The notes under the pieces: model-generated | Told to the model about the DNA's origin: nothing | Databases searched by the model: none | Seen by the model: only the letters and a program-made list of their open reading frames with translations | Assembly: GCA_022842465.1 (NCBI GenBank) | Contig: JALHPN010000018.1 | Coordinates: 1-64,000, forward strand | Source: Polyangiaceae bacterium | Lineage (GTDB): Bacteria; Myxococcota_A; Polyangia; Polyangiales; Polyangiaceae | DNA length: 64,000 nt | Reading direction: 5' to 3' | Shown: piece after piece, positions 41,867-51,346 of the stretch | Layout of the letters: the number at the start of each line of letters is the position of its first letter | Numbering within the stretch: the first letter of the stretch is position 1 | Program-made: the position numbers and the translations under genes

Positions 41867-42484
41867 ATGACGTCCCGCGTGGGCTCCGTGGTGAGGTTCG
41901 TGCTCGTCGCGCTCGTCGCAGCGACGACGGCCGCGTGCGGCACCCGGACGTCGACGACCCACGTGTGGCAGGCCGAGACGCGATCGCCGCGCCTCGCGGC
42001 CGACGTCCTCGTGTTCGGCGGGCGCATGGCGGAGGCGACGCGACGGACCGTCGAGGACGCGCTCGCTCGGGAGCTCGCCCAGCGCGGCACGCGCGCGACG
42101 CCCTCGTACCGGATCTTTCCGCAGCTTCCGCAGCGCGACATCGCGCAGGCCGAGGTCAAGCGGCTGGGGTTCGGAGGCGCCGTCGTCGTGACGCTGCGGC
42201 AGATCCGCGAGCGGCAGACGTACGTGCCCGGCTACCACCGCGGCTTCTGGGGTTCGTACTACGGACCCGGCTGGGGCATGGCGTACTCGCCCGGGTACGT
42301 GGTGACGGACGAGCTCGTGACCGTCGAGACGACCGTCTGGAACCTGCGGGACGATCCCGGCGAGCTCGTCTGGGCGAGCAACACCGAGACGCGGAACCCG
42401 ACGTCGACGCGTGACTTCGTCGAGAGCTACGTCGACGCGCTGCTCCCGAACCTCGAGCGCGACGGCCTCGTTCCGAAGAAGTGA
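41867..42484 (+). CDS. lipoprotein, DUF4136-like
   Basis: Lipoprotein of 205 residues with signal and lipidated Cys24 (TTAAC). The mature part has ADVLVFGGRMAEATRRTVED, then a strand GGAVVVTLRQIRERQTYVPG, a Gly/Tyr-rich loop (GFWGSYYGPGWGMAYSPGY) and a last part VWNLRDDPGELVWASNTET. The layout (N-terminal helix, Gly/Tyr loop, final LVWASNTE strand) recalls DUF4136 lipoproteins. Its role is unknown. ATG at 41867 gives a proper signal; the frame is open from 41825. A strong hairpin follows the stop directly. Confidence 0.72.
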   Translation: MTSRVGSVVRFVLVALVAATTAACGTRTSTTHVWQAETRSPRLAADVLVFGGRMAEATRRTVEDALARELAQRGTRATPSYRIFPQLPQRDIAQAEVKRLGFGGAVVVTLRQIRERQTYVPGYHRGFWGSYYGPGWGMAYSPGYVVTDELVTVETTVWNLRDDPGELVWASNTETRNPTSTRDFVESYVDALLPNLERDGLVPKK

Positions 42485-42490
42485 GCGGAT

Positions 42491-42519
42491 GGGCGCGGCG
42501 GTGACGGTCCGCCGCGCCC
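42491..42519 (+). terminator. perfect 11-bp GC hairpin after the stop codon
   Basis: GGGCGCGGCGG (42491-42501) pairs fully with CCGCCGCGCCC (42509-42519) across a 7-base loop TGACGGT. It begins six bases after the stop of the lipoprotein gene. There is no T-run, as is often so in very GC-rich genomes. Confidence 0.65.
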
Positions 42520-42837
42520 ACCTCGGAGACGCAGAGCCTCACTGCTGGTGCGCAAGCGATGTGCCCCCCACCCCACCTGGCTTCGTCGGCAGAACGCGGG
42601 TTGCGGCGAACAGGCGCTGGGGCGCGCGCCCTGCGCCCGCCCCTTGCCCGCCCTCGAAGGAGAAGAGCGAGAGAACGACTGGAGGATGCGCCCGCGCGGA
42701 GCGCCGGCGCTCTCACCCGGCATCATGGAGCAGTCGCCTCGCAGCTTCCGGTCTGCGCTCCCCGAGGGCGTCCTGTATTTCGCGCACTTGCGCGTGAGCT
42801 CGCGCTGGAACGCCGCGTGCGCATGCGGTCTCCCATC
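42520..42837. other. intergenic stretch, no gene seen
   Basis: About 320 bases between a terminator hairpin and the next lipoprotein start. Frames crossing it have poor codon use on both strands. It may hold the promoter of the next gene, but no clear box is found. Confidence 0.5.
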
Positions 42838-43911
42838 ATGAAGCGACGACTCACTGCCCTCGCCCTCGTCACCGCGCTCCCGGCCGCCGCCCTCGCCGTG
42901 GCCTGCTCCAACGCGTACGAGGAGGCCGCCGGCGACTCGCAGGATGCCGTCACGACGTTCTCCACCATCAAGCCTGAGTGGAAGGGGCCCACGCCCGGCA
43001 CCACGAACAACGACCTCGATGGTCGCCTCGTCCTGAAGGGCTGGCGCACGGTCGCGAAGGTCTACTCCGACAAGGCGTTCATGACCTACGACGGACAGGG
43101 CAAGGAGATCACGCCTCCGGCCGGCTTCGCGTTCCCGGACGGATTGGCGGAAGCCACGCAGTGCCTCGGGAACCCCGTGCCCTGGTGGTCGGACCTGGCG
43201 ATACACTTCTACTGCTGGAACCCGTCGTACCTGACCGTCTCGCACAACGTCCGCGGATGCTTCAGCTACGTTCCGCGCAGTCCGCAGGGCCCGGTGAACC
43301 AGCACGCGGGGCTCCCCGACGGCGGTCTCGTCTGGAGCTCGGCGGTGGACGGTGGGGCGGCGGTCGGCACGCCCGTCGAACCCGACTACGCGCAACGCAT
43401 CCTCTTCTACCCCGAGGTCTACGACTACTGCCTCTACCAGGACTACGACCAGTCGAGGACCACGGCGCTCCAGCGCTTCAACGTCTACGTGCCGAACCCG
43501 GAGTTCGACACCGCGGTCATCGATCGGAACAAGCGCTCCGGCACCAAGCCGGGCGTCATGCGCTGGGTCGACGCGAACGCCGAGTGGCGCGAGACGTTCA
43601 AGCACGTGATGTTCACCTGGTACGACCCCGACACGTACGACTGGGAGCAGCAGCAGGAGATCATCAACCAGTTCTACGGTGTGAACCTCCAGGGCAAGAC
43701 GTCGTACACCACGCAGGACGCGGCGCTCGTCCAGGAGTGCATCACCAAGCGTCCCCGGCGTCAGGGCGATCCTGGTGACGGGACGCACTGCTCCACCTCG
43801 AAGACGCTGCAGAAGACGAAGGCGAGGAACTACGCGGAGTCCGTCAGGTACATGCAGACCCAGGTCGTCACGAAGTCGTACACCGCGACGCGCGTGCAGC
43901 CGGGCGACTGA
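42838..43911 (+). CDS. lipoprotein, unknown function
   Basis: Lipoprotein of 357 residues, lipidated at Cys23 (LAVAC). The mature part is rich in Trp, Tyr and Cys: NPVPWWSDLAIHFYCWNPSY, FSYVPRSPQGPVNQHAG, YDYCLYQDYDQSRTT, TFKHVMFTWYDPDTYDWEQQ. There are six Cys residues after the lipobox. No family is recognised; the aromatic composition fits an extracellular binding or surface protein. ATG at 42838 is preferred; an in-frame ATG at 42823 adds five residues. Confidence 0.75.
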   Translation: MKRRLTALALVTALPAAALAVACSNAYEEAAGDSQDAVTTFSTIKPEWKGPTPGTTNNDLDGRLVLKGWRTVAKVYSDKAFMTYDGQGKEITPPAGFAFPDGLAEATQCLGNPVPWWSDLAIHFYCWNPSYLTVSHNVRGCFSYVPRSPQGPVNQHAGLPDGGLVWSSAVDGGAAVGTPVEPDYAQRILFYPEVYDYCLYQDYDQSRTTALQRFNVYVPNPEFDTAVIDRNKRSGTKPGVMRWVDANAEWRETFKHVMFTWYDPDTYDWEQQQEIINQFYGVNLQGKTSYTTQDAALVQECITKRPRRQGDPGDGTHCSTSKTLQKTKARNYAESVRYMQTQVVTKSYTATRVQPGD

Positions 43912-43925
43912 CGGCGCGCGGTGGT

Positions 43926-44858
43926 CTAGACCTCGGACCGACCGTGGGACGGTGTCCGACGCGCAGGACGCGCGGCGGACGACGGGTGCACCAAGTCGGA
44001 GAACGCCGGCCAGGACACGAGGTGTTCGACGATGGCGGGGCGCGGTGCTCCCGTGACAGGACGGCGGAACCAGATGTGCAGCTTCCCCGTCGGTCCTTCC
44101 CAGGGCAGGCGATGAAGCGCCGAGCCCGCTCGTCTTGCTACGAAATCGGGCACGCAGACGAGGCCCGTACCTCGCGCGCAGAGCTGCACGGCCAGGTCCA
44201 TGGTCGGCACGTATGCAGCGCGTTGGCGATCGTGGTCCCGCATGATCCGAAGGAAACCGAGCCCACCCACTGGAAAGTCGACGAACGGTAGCGTTTCGAG
44301 CTCGTGATCCGTGAGGCGAGCGAGCTGGCTCGCCTCATGGCTGGGGGAGCAGTAGACGGAGCTCGAAAAGTTTCCCAGGAGAACGCAGGCGATGCCCGCG
44401 TCGGAGGACTGCTCGAACGCGAGCGCGACATCCAGATCTCCACGGACGAGCTGAGCCGACACGTCCTCGGCGCACGGAACGTGCACGAGCGCGGGCTCGC
44501 CTGGATGCGCCGTCGACCACGTCTCGATGGCACCGACGAGGAGGGGCGTCACGTCGGCAGGACAGTGAATGTGGCATGGACCCAGCTCTCGCTCGCTGCT
44601 GGCATCGTCGACGAGCCGCATCGCGGCGCGTACGGCTTCGAGCAGGTGACGCCCGTCGGCGTTCAGGACGAGGGTGCCCGCCGTGCGCGTGAAGAGCGAG
44701 TAGCCGAGCGAGCCTTCGAGCAAACGGACCGTCCGTGAGATCGCCGAAGGAGCGACGTGTATCCTCGTGGCCGCGTCGCGCAGGCTCTCCGTCTCCGCGA
44801 CGGCACGGAACGTAGGAAGCCAGTTCCAGTACTCCCCGAGCCTCCGAGCGCGATGCAT
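43926..44858 (-). CDS. LysR-family transcriptional regulator
   Basis: Regulator of 310 residues. The N-terminal helix-turn-helix is at about 13-72 (WLPTFRAVAETESLRDAAT, IHVAPSAISRTVRLLEGSLG, YSLFTRTAG). The ligand-binding domain follows (CHIHCPADVTPLLVGAIETW, DLDVALAFEQSSDAG, TGLVCVPDFVAR). The last 25 residues are basic and probably disordered. Unlike most LysR genes it has no divergent partner here: the next upstream gene runs the same way 100 bp off. The target is unknown. Confidence 0.92.
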   Translation of the reverse strand: MHRARRLGEYWNWLPTFRAVAETESLRDAATRIHVAPSAISRTVRLLEGSLGYSLFTRTAGTLVLNADGRHLLEAVRAAMRLVDDASSERELGPCHIHCPADVTPLLVGAIETWSTAHPGEPALVHVPCAEDVSAQLVRGDLDVALAFEQSSDAGIACVLLGNFSSSVYCSPSHEASQLARLTDHELETLPFVDFPVGGLGFLRIMRDHDRQRAAYVPTMDLAVQLCARGTGLVCVPDFVARRAGSALHRLPWEGPTGKLHIWFRRPVTGAPRPAIVEHLVSWPAFSDLVHPSSAARPARRTPSHGRSEV

Positions 44859-44958
44859 GAGCGGAGCCTTGCATGCGCGCCGTCCTCGAGCACGCGGACC
44901 TTTCTCCGCACCCGCGGGAGTCGCGAGGCCCCTCGGCCGGCGATCCTCGGGCGCTTCG

Positions 44959-45546
44959 TCAGTCGACTCTGCAGCGGACCTCGACGCCGTAGTCTTGCGC
45001 GACGCATCCGTACGGACTGGTGCACTGGCCCGCCGGCGGCGGAGGCACGACGTCGACGGTCGTCACCCTGACGTCCTGGCCGAGGCCGACGACGGCACGC
45101 TTCGTGTACAGCCCCGACCTCGCGCTCGCGCTGATGAACGTCGTGGCCGTCGTCCGTTCGTAGGTGGCCCACAGCTCGGAGAGATAGAGAGGCTGCTCGA
45201 AGATCGTGACCACGTCGGCCGTGATCGGGACCGAGTACGTCGTCCCGTTCGCGAACGCGTTGGGCTTCGACACGCACGTGAAGACCGTCGGCGTCACCGA
45301 GCTGACAGGAGGCAGCACCGGCGCCGGGCTCTGCGTGTCGGCCGGCTCGGGCGGAGTGGCTCCGCCGGGAGGCGGCGTCGACCCCGCAGGAGGAAGCCCG
45401 CCGCGCGACGCGTCGGTCGGCCACGGGCTCGCCTCCTCGCGCGCCGCGCTGCCTCTGTCCCCCCACGTCGCTTCGCCGGTCGCCTCTCCGCGCGCGCACG
45501 CCGCGAGAACGAGCCCCAGAGCCAACGGTGCCATGAGCTTCTTCAT
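44959..45546 (-). CDS. small lipoprotein downstream of the IgGFc-type gene
   Basis: Lipoprotein of 195 residues, lipidated at Cys17 (LAAC). A long Pro/Gly/Ser/Ala linker runs to about residue 80. The C-terminal domain is a likely beta-sandwich with four Cys residues (TPTVFTCVSKPNAFANG, FEQPLYLSELWATYER, PYGCVAQDYGVEVRCRVD). AGAGGAG lies six bases before the ATG. It is 33 bp after the IgGFc-type lipoprotein gene on the same strand, so the two are likely one transcript. The function is unknown. Confidence 0.72.
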   Translation of the reverse strand: MKKLMAPLALGLVLAACARGEATGEATWGDRGSAAREEASPWPTDASRGGLPPAGSTPPPGGATPPEPADTQSPAPVLPPVSSVTPTVFTCVSKPNAFANGTTYSVPITADVVTIFEQPLYLSELWATYERTTATTFISASARSGLYTKRAVVGLGQDVRVTTVDVVPPPPAGQCTSPYGCVAQDYGVEVRCRVD

Positions 45547-45579
45547 CGGTACTCCTCTCTTCGCGAACCGCGCGGCGCG

Positions 45580-47217
45580 TCAGCGCAACGGCGCCGGCGC
45601 GATGAGCCCGAGGTTCAGCCCGCCCGGGTACGCGTACCCGGTGGTCGTCGCGTACCCGAGGACCTGCACCGAGACGGGCGCGGACGACGTCAGCGTGTGG
45701 ACGCCGCCCTCCCTGGCTTCGAGCCGAAGGCTCGCGCCACGGAAGTCGGTCCCCGGAATGTCCCTGAGCGCGCTCGTGCGATCGTCACCGTCGAGGGCGA
45801 CCGTGGCGCCCTTCGGCGCGATCACGTCGACGAAGCTGTCCTCGTAGTCGTCCGGGGCGAGGAACACGTACCGATCGCGATACTGCTCGACCGCGACGAC
45901 GAAGCTCTGCGCAGGATCGCCCGGGAGGCTCTCGCCCGCGAACTCGTCGTCAGCGGCCGCCGGGTCGAGGAACGTCGAGCTCAGGGTGAACGTGCCCACA
46001 CCGAACGCGTGATCGCCGCGGACGACGAAGTCGGCGTCGGACAGATCACAGGCGACGACCTGGCCGGCCGCGAGCACCTCCGGGCAGCTCGCGGGGCGCG
46101 ATGGCGTGTACGCGAGCGTGGTGCCGTCGACGTTGCCGTAGAAGCGGACGAGGTGCTTCACGCGCGTTCCGCGCGGGCCGGTGGGGTGCATCACGACGTA
46201 GTGCGAGCCCATCGTCTCGGCGGGGGGCACGACCTCCTCGAGGTGATCGCAGAACCCGTGCGACGCCGGCAGACTGATGCACGGGTGACCCGTGATGAGC
46301 TGGATCGGCTGGTCCGCGCGGACGAGCGACCCGCTGGGCTCGACGTCGTGGCGAGGCCGCATGACGAGCTGCGCGACGTCGCCGGCGTCGAGCGTGAACC
46401 GCATCTTCTCGCCGGGCCCCGCGGCCGGAACCCCGTCTCCCGCGAGCACGTGCGCGCTCGCGGCGAGGTCGACCTCGACGTTCGTAGCGTCTCGGGTCGC
46501 CGTGATCGTCATGAACGATCCCGCGCCCAGCGGCATGGCGTGGGTCACCCCGAAGATCCCCATCGCGCGGTAGGTCCCCGTCATCGCGCTCGAGGGGATG
46601 AGCAGCGACGCGTCGTTCGAGTACGACCCGCAGATCTCCTCCCCGCACGATGGCCAGGTCTTCCCGGGAGGCCCGCCCTTGCCGGCGAACTCGAGCGGGT
46701 TGAACTGCACGGCGACGACGGGCCGATCGCTCACGAGGTGGTACGCGCCGCCTCGCTTCAGCGCCGACGCGAGCGCGCCGCCGGGGTACTTGACCGACGC
46801 CGCAGGCCCCTTCAGCTCGTCCACCCACGGTAGCCAGAGGACCTTCAGGGCTCCCGGGGCGATGTCGGCGACCTGCTTCGTCGCGTTCGGCCCCGTCACC
46901 GTGACCTTCGCCTGCACGCGTCCGAGGTTCGACACGACCACGGCGAAGTCGAACATGTCCTCGACGTTGTTCGACGTCACGGTGGGCCAGTAGTCGCAGC
47001 CGACGTACGACCTCGCCTTCACGGCCTCTTCGCACGTCTCGGGATCGGAGGACGGCACGGCGAGCGGCGCACCACCGTCGTCGCTCGACGTGAAGCCCGG
47101 GCCCGCGAGGGGTGGTGTCGCGTCGCTTGCGACGTCGATCCGAACGCGGTCGGTCTGACGGCATGCGCTCGCGACGAAGAGGAGACAGGCGATGAACGAG
47201 AGAGCGCGCTTCGGCAT
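45580..47217 (-). CDS. IgGFc-binding-family lipoprotein, paralogue 1
   Basis: Lipoprotein of 545 residues, lipidated at Cys19 (ASAC). It belongs to the IgGFc-binding N-terminal domain family, known from mucin-like FCGBP and common in myxobacteria. Marks are ARSYVGCDYWPTVTSNNVED, FDFAVVVSNLGRVQAKVTVT, YHLVSDRPVVAVQFNPLEF, SYSNDASLLIPSSAMTGTYR and YAYPGGLNLGLIAP at the end. The fold is a large beta structure that probably makes adhesive surface contacts; IgG binding itself should not be assumed. Its paralogue at 55161 matches block by block. ATG at 47217 is chosen for the signal peptide. Confidence 0.88.
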   Translation of the reverse strand: MPKRALSFIACLLFVASACRQTDRVRIDVASDATPPLAGPGFTSSDDGGAPLAVPSSDPETCEEAVKARSYVGCDYWPTVTSNNVEDMFDFAVVVSNLGRVQAKVTVTGPNATKQVADIAPGALKVLWLPWVDELKGPAASVKYPGGALASALKRGGAYHLVSDRPVVAVQFNPLEFAGKGGPPGKTWPSCGEEICGSYSNDASLLIPSSAMTGTYRAMGIFGVTHAMPLGAGSFMTITATRDATNVEVDLAASAHVLAGDGVPAAGPGEKMRFTLDAGDVAQLVMRPRHDVEPSGSLVRADQPIQLITGHPCISLPASHGFCDHLEEVVPPAETMGSHYVVMHPTGPRGTRVKHLVRFYGNVDGTTLAYTPSRPASCPEVLAAGQVVACDLSDADFVVRGDHAFGVGTFTLSSTFLDPAAADDEFAGESLPGDPAQSFVVAVEQYRDRYVFLAPDDYEDSFVDVIAPKGATVALDGDDRTSALRDIPGTDFRGASLRLEAREGGVHTLTSSAPVSVQVLGYATTTGYAYPGGLNLGLIAPAPLR

Positions 47218-47316
47218 GGGACCGTCCAAGGCGCGCACGCTACCAGCGCGTTTCGGACGGGCCATTCGAATGTCTAGGCCGCGCCGTTCCAATTTCTCCC
47301 GCAGGAGGTAACCGTC

Positions 47317-48861
47317 TCAGGGGTACGGAGCCATGAGCCGCGACGCGACATCGTCGGCATAGGTCGCCGCGTCGAGAGCGTTCAAGCCTTCCACGGGCCG
47401 GCTCTCGGCCTCGATGTCGAAGCCGGTCGAGCGAAGCCCCGAGAGCCACGCCTTCGTCCCGTCGGCGACGCTTCCGTCGCCGTCGCGGTCCAGCGCGACA
47501 TGGACCTTGCCCTGGCGCGCGAGTGCGCCAGGAAGCGCCTCGGGCCGCGGCACCGAGTCCGACCCGTAGAGCAGCACTTCGATCGACGAGGCAGAGAAGA
47601 AGTCGGCAGGCTTTCCGTCGAAGATCCGGAGCAGCTCCTCGATCTTCACCGTCCCCGACGTGAGGAGCATCCGGCTCGCAGGCGTCTGCGCGAGCGTTGC
47701 CTCGACCTTGGGAATCACCTCGGCGAGCGCTTCGGCGTACGACGTCCCCTTCGGCACGATGCTCACCACGGTGGGAGCGTCGTAGCCCTTCGCGCGCCAG
47801 GCGCGCCTCATCAGCGCGGGGTACGCGTAGCGTGCTTCGATGCTCGGGCGCGCAGACCACCACCTCGGGCTCGTGCGCGTGTTCCCCTGCTCGTACATGT
47901 GACGCGTCTGCGTGAGCGCGTAGAGGACGTGCGGGTTGCGGCTCCCGCGCGTCGTCGTCACGCACCACTCGATCGGGCTCGGGCCGTCCCCCTTCGAGCA
48001 CGTCGTTTGCCGTGACGCGAAGTCGTCGTCGCGCATGGTGTCGAACACGATGCCGGGGCACGTCTTCGTGAGGCCGCAGATCTCGCGCGAGCGGGCGTTC
48101 GCGACCTGCGCGAGCCAGCTCGCGACGGCGGGCTGCAACACGTTGACGCCGACGACGCGGGGCTCGGACGCGAAGCTCCCGGAGTGCACCGCCGCCTGAC
48201 AGACGCCGCCGCCGGGGAGAAACCGCAGGTACGGGCCGCCCGAGTCACCGGGACAGCCGCCGCCCGGCATGCCGAGGGCCACGGTCCGCGTCGAGGAGAC
48301 GTCTTCGACGACGGAACGTGCGTACCGGAGCCCCACGTTTGCCGAGCTTCTGCGGTCGTGGCAGCCGTGGCCCGGGAAGAGGATCTCGTCGCCGACCAGC
48401 GCCCCGACCTCGCTCGACGTGCAGAGCGAGGCCTTCGTGAACGAGCGGAGCTCGAGGTGGCTGGGGTCGAAGAAGCCGACCGCGATGTCCGGCCGATCGT
48501 TCTCGTGCCAAGGTTTGGAGGGATCCGGCGCGAACGCGGGGTGCTTCACGATCTCGGCCGGGACCTCGCGGCGGTCCTCGAGCTGCAGAACGGCGATACC
48601 ACCGGGCGGATCACCGCACGGAGAGTGCCCGGACGTGAGGAACACCCCGTCGCCGACGAGGGTGGCCGTGCAGACGCCCCGCGCTCCTTGCCCGGTGAGG
48701 AGTGGAAGCACCATCGGAAAGACCTGCCGCGAGACCGCCGCGCCATCGGTGATGGCGTCGGCGTGGTCCGTCGCCTGCTCGTCCACCTCCTGCGCGGAGC
48801 ACGCCATGGGCACGGCGACGAGGAGTGGGAGAAGCGCGAAACGCGGGGGCCTGCCGATCAT
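47317..48861 (-). CDS. trypsin-like serine protease lipoprotein with extra C-terminal domain
   Basis: Protein of 514 residues with signal and lipidated Cys21 (PMAC). Residues about 45-255 are a chymotrypsin-fold protease: VCTATLVGDGVFLTSGHSPC holds the catalytic His (SGHS instead of the usual AAHC), NDRPDIAVGFF the Asp, and GCPGDSGGPYL the Ser. The 250-residue C-terminal domain (MRRAWRAKGYDAPTVVSIVP, SRMLLTSGTVKIEELLRIFD, HVALDRDGDGSVADGTKAWL) looks like an alpha/beta fold I cannot name. It should act in the envelope or outside the cell. The target is unknown. Confidence 0.86.
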   Translation of the reverse strand: MIGRPPRFALLPLLVAVPMACSAQEVDEQATDHADAITDGAAVSRQVFPMVLPLLTGQGARGVCTATLVGDGVFLTSGHSPCGDPPGGIAVLQLEDRREVPAEIVKHPAFAPDPSKPWHENDRPDIAVGFFDPSHLELRSFTKASLCTSSEVGALVGDEILFPGHGCHDRRSSANVGLRYARSVVEDVSSTRTVALGMPGGGCPGDSGGPYLRFLPGGGVCQAAVHSGSFASEPRVVGVNVLQPAVASWLAQVANARSREICGLTKTCPGIVFDTMRDDDFASRQTTCSKGDGPSPIEWCVTTTRGSRNPHVLYALTQTRHMYEQGNTRTSPRWWSARPSIEARYAYPALMRRAWRAKGYDAPTVVSIVPKGTSYAEALAEVIPKVEATLAQTPASRMLLTSGTVKIEELLRIFDGKPADFFSASSIEVLLYGSDSVPRPEALPGALARQGKVHVALDRDGDGSVADGTKAWLSGLRSTGFDIEAESRPVEGLNALDAATYADDVASRLMAPYP

Positions 48862-49276
48862 GGGGCGCCGCAGTGCACGGCGGAGACCATCGCGAGAGGC
48901 GCCGTTTTCGCTTCGCTCGGCCGATCGCAGAATCGACGCCGCGGGTCGGCGGACCGCGGGGCCCGCAGTCCGCGTCGCCGTCGCACGACGCCGTGCACCA
49001 CGCCACGCCGCTCACGGACGCGCGCGTGCATCCCCCGCCGCAGGTCGTCGAGGCCCTCGGCGGCGAGCAGTCCTTCAGGTCGCCTTTGGCCGCCAGCCCC
49101 CGCGGCCCCCCATGAGCGGCACGACCCTCGCGTTCCTCGCCGCGTGAGGCCGGCTCATCGAGGTCGCGATTCGCAACGGACGACACCCCGCCGGTTCACA
49201 CGGGCGAGACGGACGTGCGCGCTCGCGCTCGTTCTCGACGAGCGGTCGTGGTCGGCCCTTTGCATGCGCGGGGCGG
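48862..49276. other. 415-bp gap with a Cys-rich coding remnant
   Basis: On the minus strand, about 48930-49080 reads DCSPPRASTTCGGGC, then GVAWCTASCDGDADCGP, a Cys pattern like that of myxobacterial surface proteins, with good codon use. The frame has no stop before it runs into the protease gene, and no convincing start, so it is probably a degraded gene rather than a real one. The rest of the gap shows nothing. Confidence 0.3.
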
Positions 49277-49768
49277 ATGCGCTCCGTCGAGATCGGCCGC
49301 TCCTCTCTCGATCGCACGCGAGCCGCGCTCGCGGTGACGGCCCTCGCGTCGTCGATCCTCGCCTCGGGGTGCGTCGACCGCGATCCGGAGATGCCCCACG
49401 ACATGCGGTGGGAGCTCGACGCGCGCGGGGCGCCGCTTCCGCCGCGAGCGCCACGCGGCCCGGCGGAGACGACGGTCGCCGTGCGCTGCGACGGCGACGG
49501 GAGCCTCCACATGCGTGCGCCGGACCATGCGCGCGTGACGCGCCCGGACGCCGCCGACGACGGCGGCGAGATCGAGATCGCCTACGAGCCGCCGCCGCCC
49601 CCGCCGCGCCGTCCGCTACGAACCACGAAGTCGCTGGGGTTCATCGGGGACGGCAAGCTCACCTCGTCGCCGAGCCGAGGAGGTCCGTGGAACGCGCCCG
49701 ACGGGCTCTTGCCCCCGCACGCGCACGGCGGGTCGAGGCCGTTCGGGCGTTGGGGGAGCAGGTACTGA
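49277..49768 (+). CDS. lipoprotein, unknown function
   Basis: Protein of 163 residues with a long n-region and a lipobox at Cys32 (ILASGC). The mature part is low in complexity: MRWELDARGAPLPPRAPRGP, a short strand TVAVRCDGDGSLHMRAP, a poly-Pro stretch, and a Gly/Pro/His tail. It is probably largely disordered on the outer membrane. I do not recognise it. The signal peptide is the main support for it being a gene. Confidence 0.55.
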   Translation: MRSVEIGRSSLDRTRAALAVTALASSILASGCVDRDPEMPHDMRWELDARGAPLPPRAPRGPAETTVAVRCDGDGSLHMRAPDHARVTRPDAADDGGEIEIAYEPPPPPPRRPLRTTKSLGFIGDGKLTSSPSRGGPWNAPDGLLPPHAHGGSRPFGRWGSRY

Positions 49769-49850
49769 GCCCGAGCGCGACGGCTTCCCCCGCGGCGTGA
49801 CGACACACCGCCGCCGAAGCGTGTGGCACGCGCCTCGCTTGGCCGTCAGC

Positions 49851-51143
49851 ATGAGGCTACGCGCGCTGGCGAAGCTCGAGCATCTCCGCGACCGCCTGCG
49901 CGGCGCCCTCTGGCTCGTCCCGAGCGCGGCCGCGGTCATCGCCGTCCTCGGCGCGAAGCTGCTGCCGATGGCGGAGGACCGCGTCGTCGAGGCGAGCGGC
50001 GGCGCCTGGTACCTCTTCGGCGGGCAGGCCGACAGCGCGCGCGAGCTGCTCTCCACCATCGCCTCCGCGATGATGACGTTCACGGGCCTCGTCTTCTCGA
50101 TCACCATCCTCGTCCTGCAGCTCGCGAGCTCGCAGTTCTCCCCGCGGGTCCTCCGCACGTTCGTCGAGGACCGCTCCACGCAGCTCGCGATGGCGACGTT
50201 CATCGGCACGTTCGTCTACGCGATGGCGCTCCTGCCGGAGGTGCGCGGCGAGGACGCGTTCGGCGGCGAGCGAGTACCGGCGTTCTCGGTGTTCCTCTCC
50301 TTCGTGCTCGTCTTGCTCAGCGTCGGCGTCTTCATCCGCTACATCCATGCGATGGCGCAGTCGGTCCGCGCCGTACACATGATCCGACGGGTCGCGCGCG
50401 ACGCTTCGGAGAGCCTCGGGACGGTGTATCCCGAGCGCGTCGCCCGCGAGCCGGCCGCACCGCCGCCCGGTCCGCAGGGGCGACCGAGTCAGACCGTCGC
50501 GCATGATGGTTCGCTCGGTGCCGTGCTCGCGGCCGTCGACGAGAAGGCGCTCCTCGCCTTCGCGGTGCGCGAAGGCGCGGTCATCGAGCTCCTCCCGCAG
50601 CTCGGCGACTTCGTGGTGCGGGGCGCGCCCCTCTTCCACGTGTGGGCGCCGGCGGAGGTCGATCTCGACGCCCTCGCGGGCATGGTCCTCCTCGCGGACG
50701 AGCGGACCCCTCGGCAGGATCCGGCGTTCGGTGTGCGTCAGCTCGTCGACGTCGCCGAGCGCGCCCTCTCGCCCGGCACGAACGACCCGACGACCGCCGT
50801 CCAAGCGATCGATCTCATCCACGATCTCCTCCGGACGCTCGCGCCGCGGACCTTCCCCTCCGAGCAGCGCGTCGACGACGAGGGCGCCCTCCGCCTGGTG
50901 CTGCACCGTCCGAGCTGGGACGATCTCGTGCACCTCGCGTTCGACGAGATCCGTCACTACGGGCGCGAGTCGATCCAGGTCGTGCGACGGCTGCGCGTCG
51001 CTCTGAGGGACTTGAAGACCGTGTGCTCCCCGGAGCGTCAGCCCGTCCTCGACGCCGAGCTCGCCGCCGTCGAGCGGCTCGCCGACGCCTTCGAGGAGAT
51101 CGATCGGATGCGCCCCAGCGAGGCGCGCAAGAAGAGCGCCTAG
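49851..51143 (+). CDS. DUF2254 membrane protein
   Basis: Protein of 430 residues of the DUF2254 family. Four membrane helices lie in the first 190 residues (LWLVPSAAAVIAVLGAKLLP, ASAMMTFTGLVFSITILVLQ, LAMATFIGTFVYAMALL, FSVFLSFVLVLLSVGVFI). The motif QLASSQFSPRVLRTFVEDR after helix 2 is typical. The soluble part has VDVAERALSPGTNDPTTAVQ AIDLI, also typical (read without the space). The function of the family is not established; a channel or transporter-like role is a guess. ATG at 49851 is preferred to GTG at 49797. Confidence 0.88.
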   Translation: MRLRALAKLEHLRDRLRGALWLVPSAAAVIAVLGAKLLPMAEDRVVEASGGAWYLFGGQADSARELLSTIASAMMTFTGLVFSITILVLQLASSQFSPRVLRTFVEDRSTQLAMATFIGTFVYAMALLPEVRGEDAFGGERVPAFSVFLSFVLVLLSVGVFIRYIHAMAQSVRAVHMIRRVARDASESLGTVYPERVAREPAAPPPGPQGRPSQTVAHDGSLGAVLAAVDEKALLAFAVREGAVIELLPQLGDFVVRGAPLFHVWAPAEVDLDALAGMVLLADERTPRQDPAFGVRQLVDVAERALSPGTNDPTTAVQAIDLIHDLLRTLAPRTFPSEQRVDDEGALRLVLHRPSWDDLVHLAFDEIRHYGRESIQVVRRLRVALRDLKTVCSPERQPVLDAELAAVERLADAFEEIDRMRPSEARKKSA

Positions 51144-51346
51144 CGCGCGCGACGGCGCGCGGCGCGCGGCGGTGGACGGAAGACCGCGTGATCCCGCAGA
51201 CCTGGAGGATGTCCCCGTTCGGGCGACAGGGCCGGGACGAATGCGGTTGCCGCCGGCGCGTCCAACGGCCTACCTACGCGCCGTCCCGCGTTCCGCGGCA
51301 GAGAACGCCGCGCGTCCTTCCATCCCGCCTCTCGGAGGTCCTCCGC

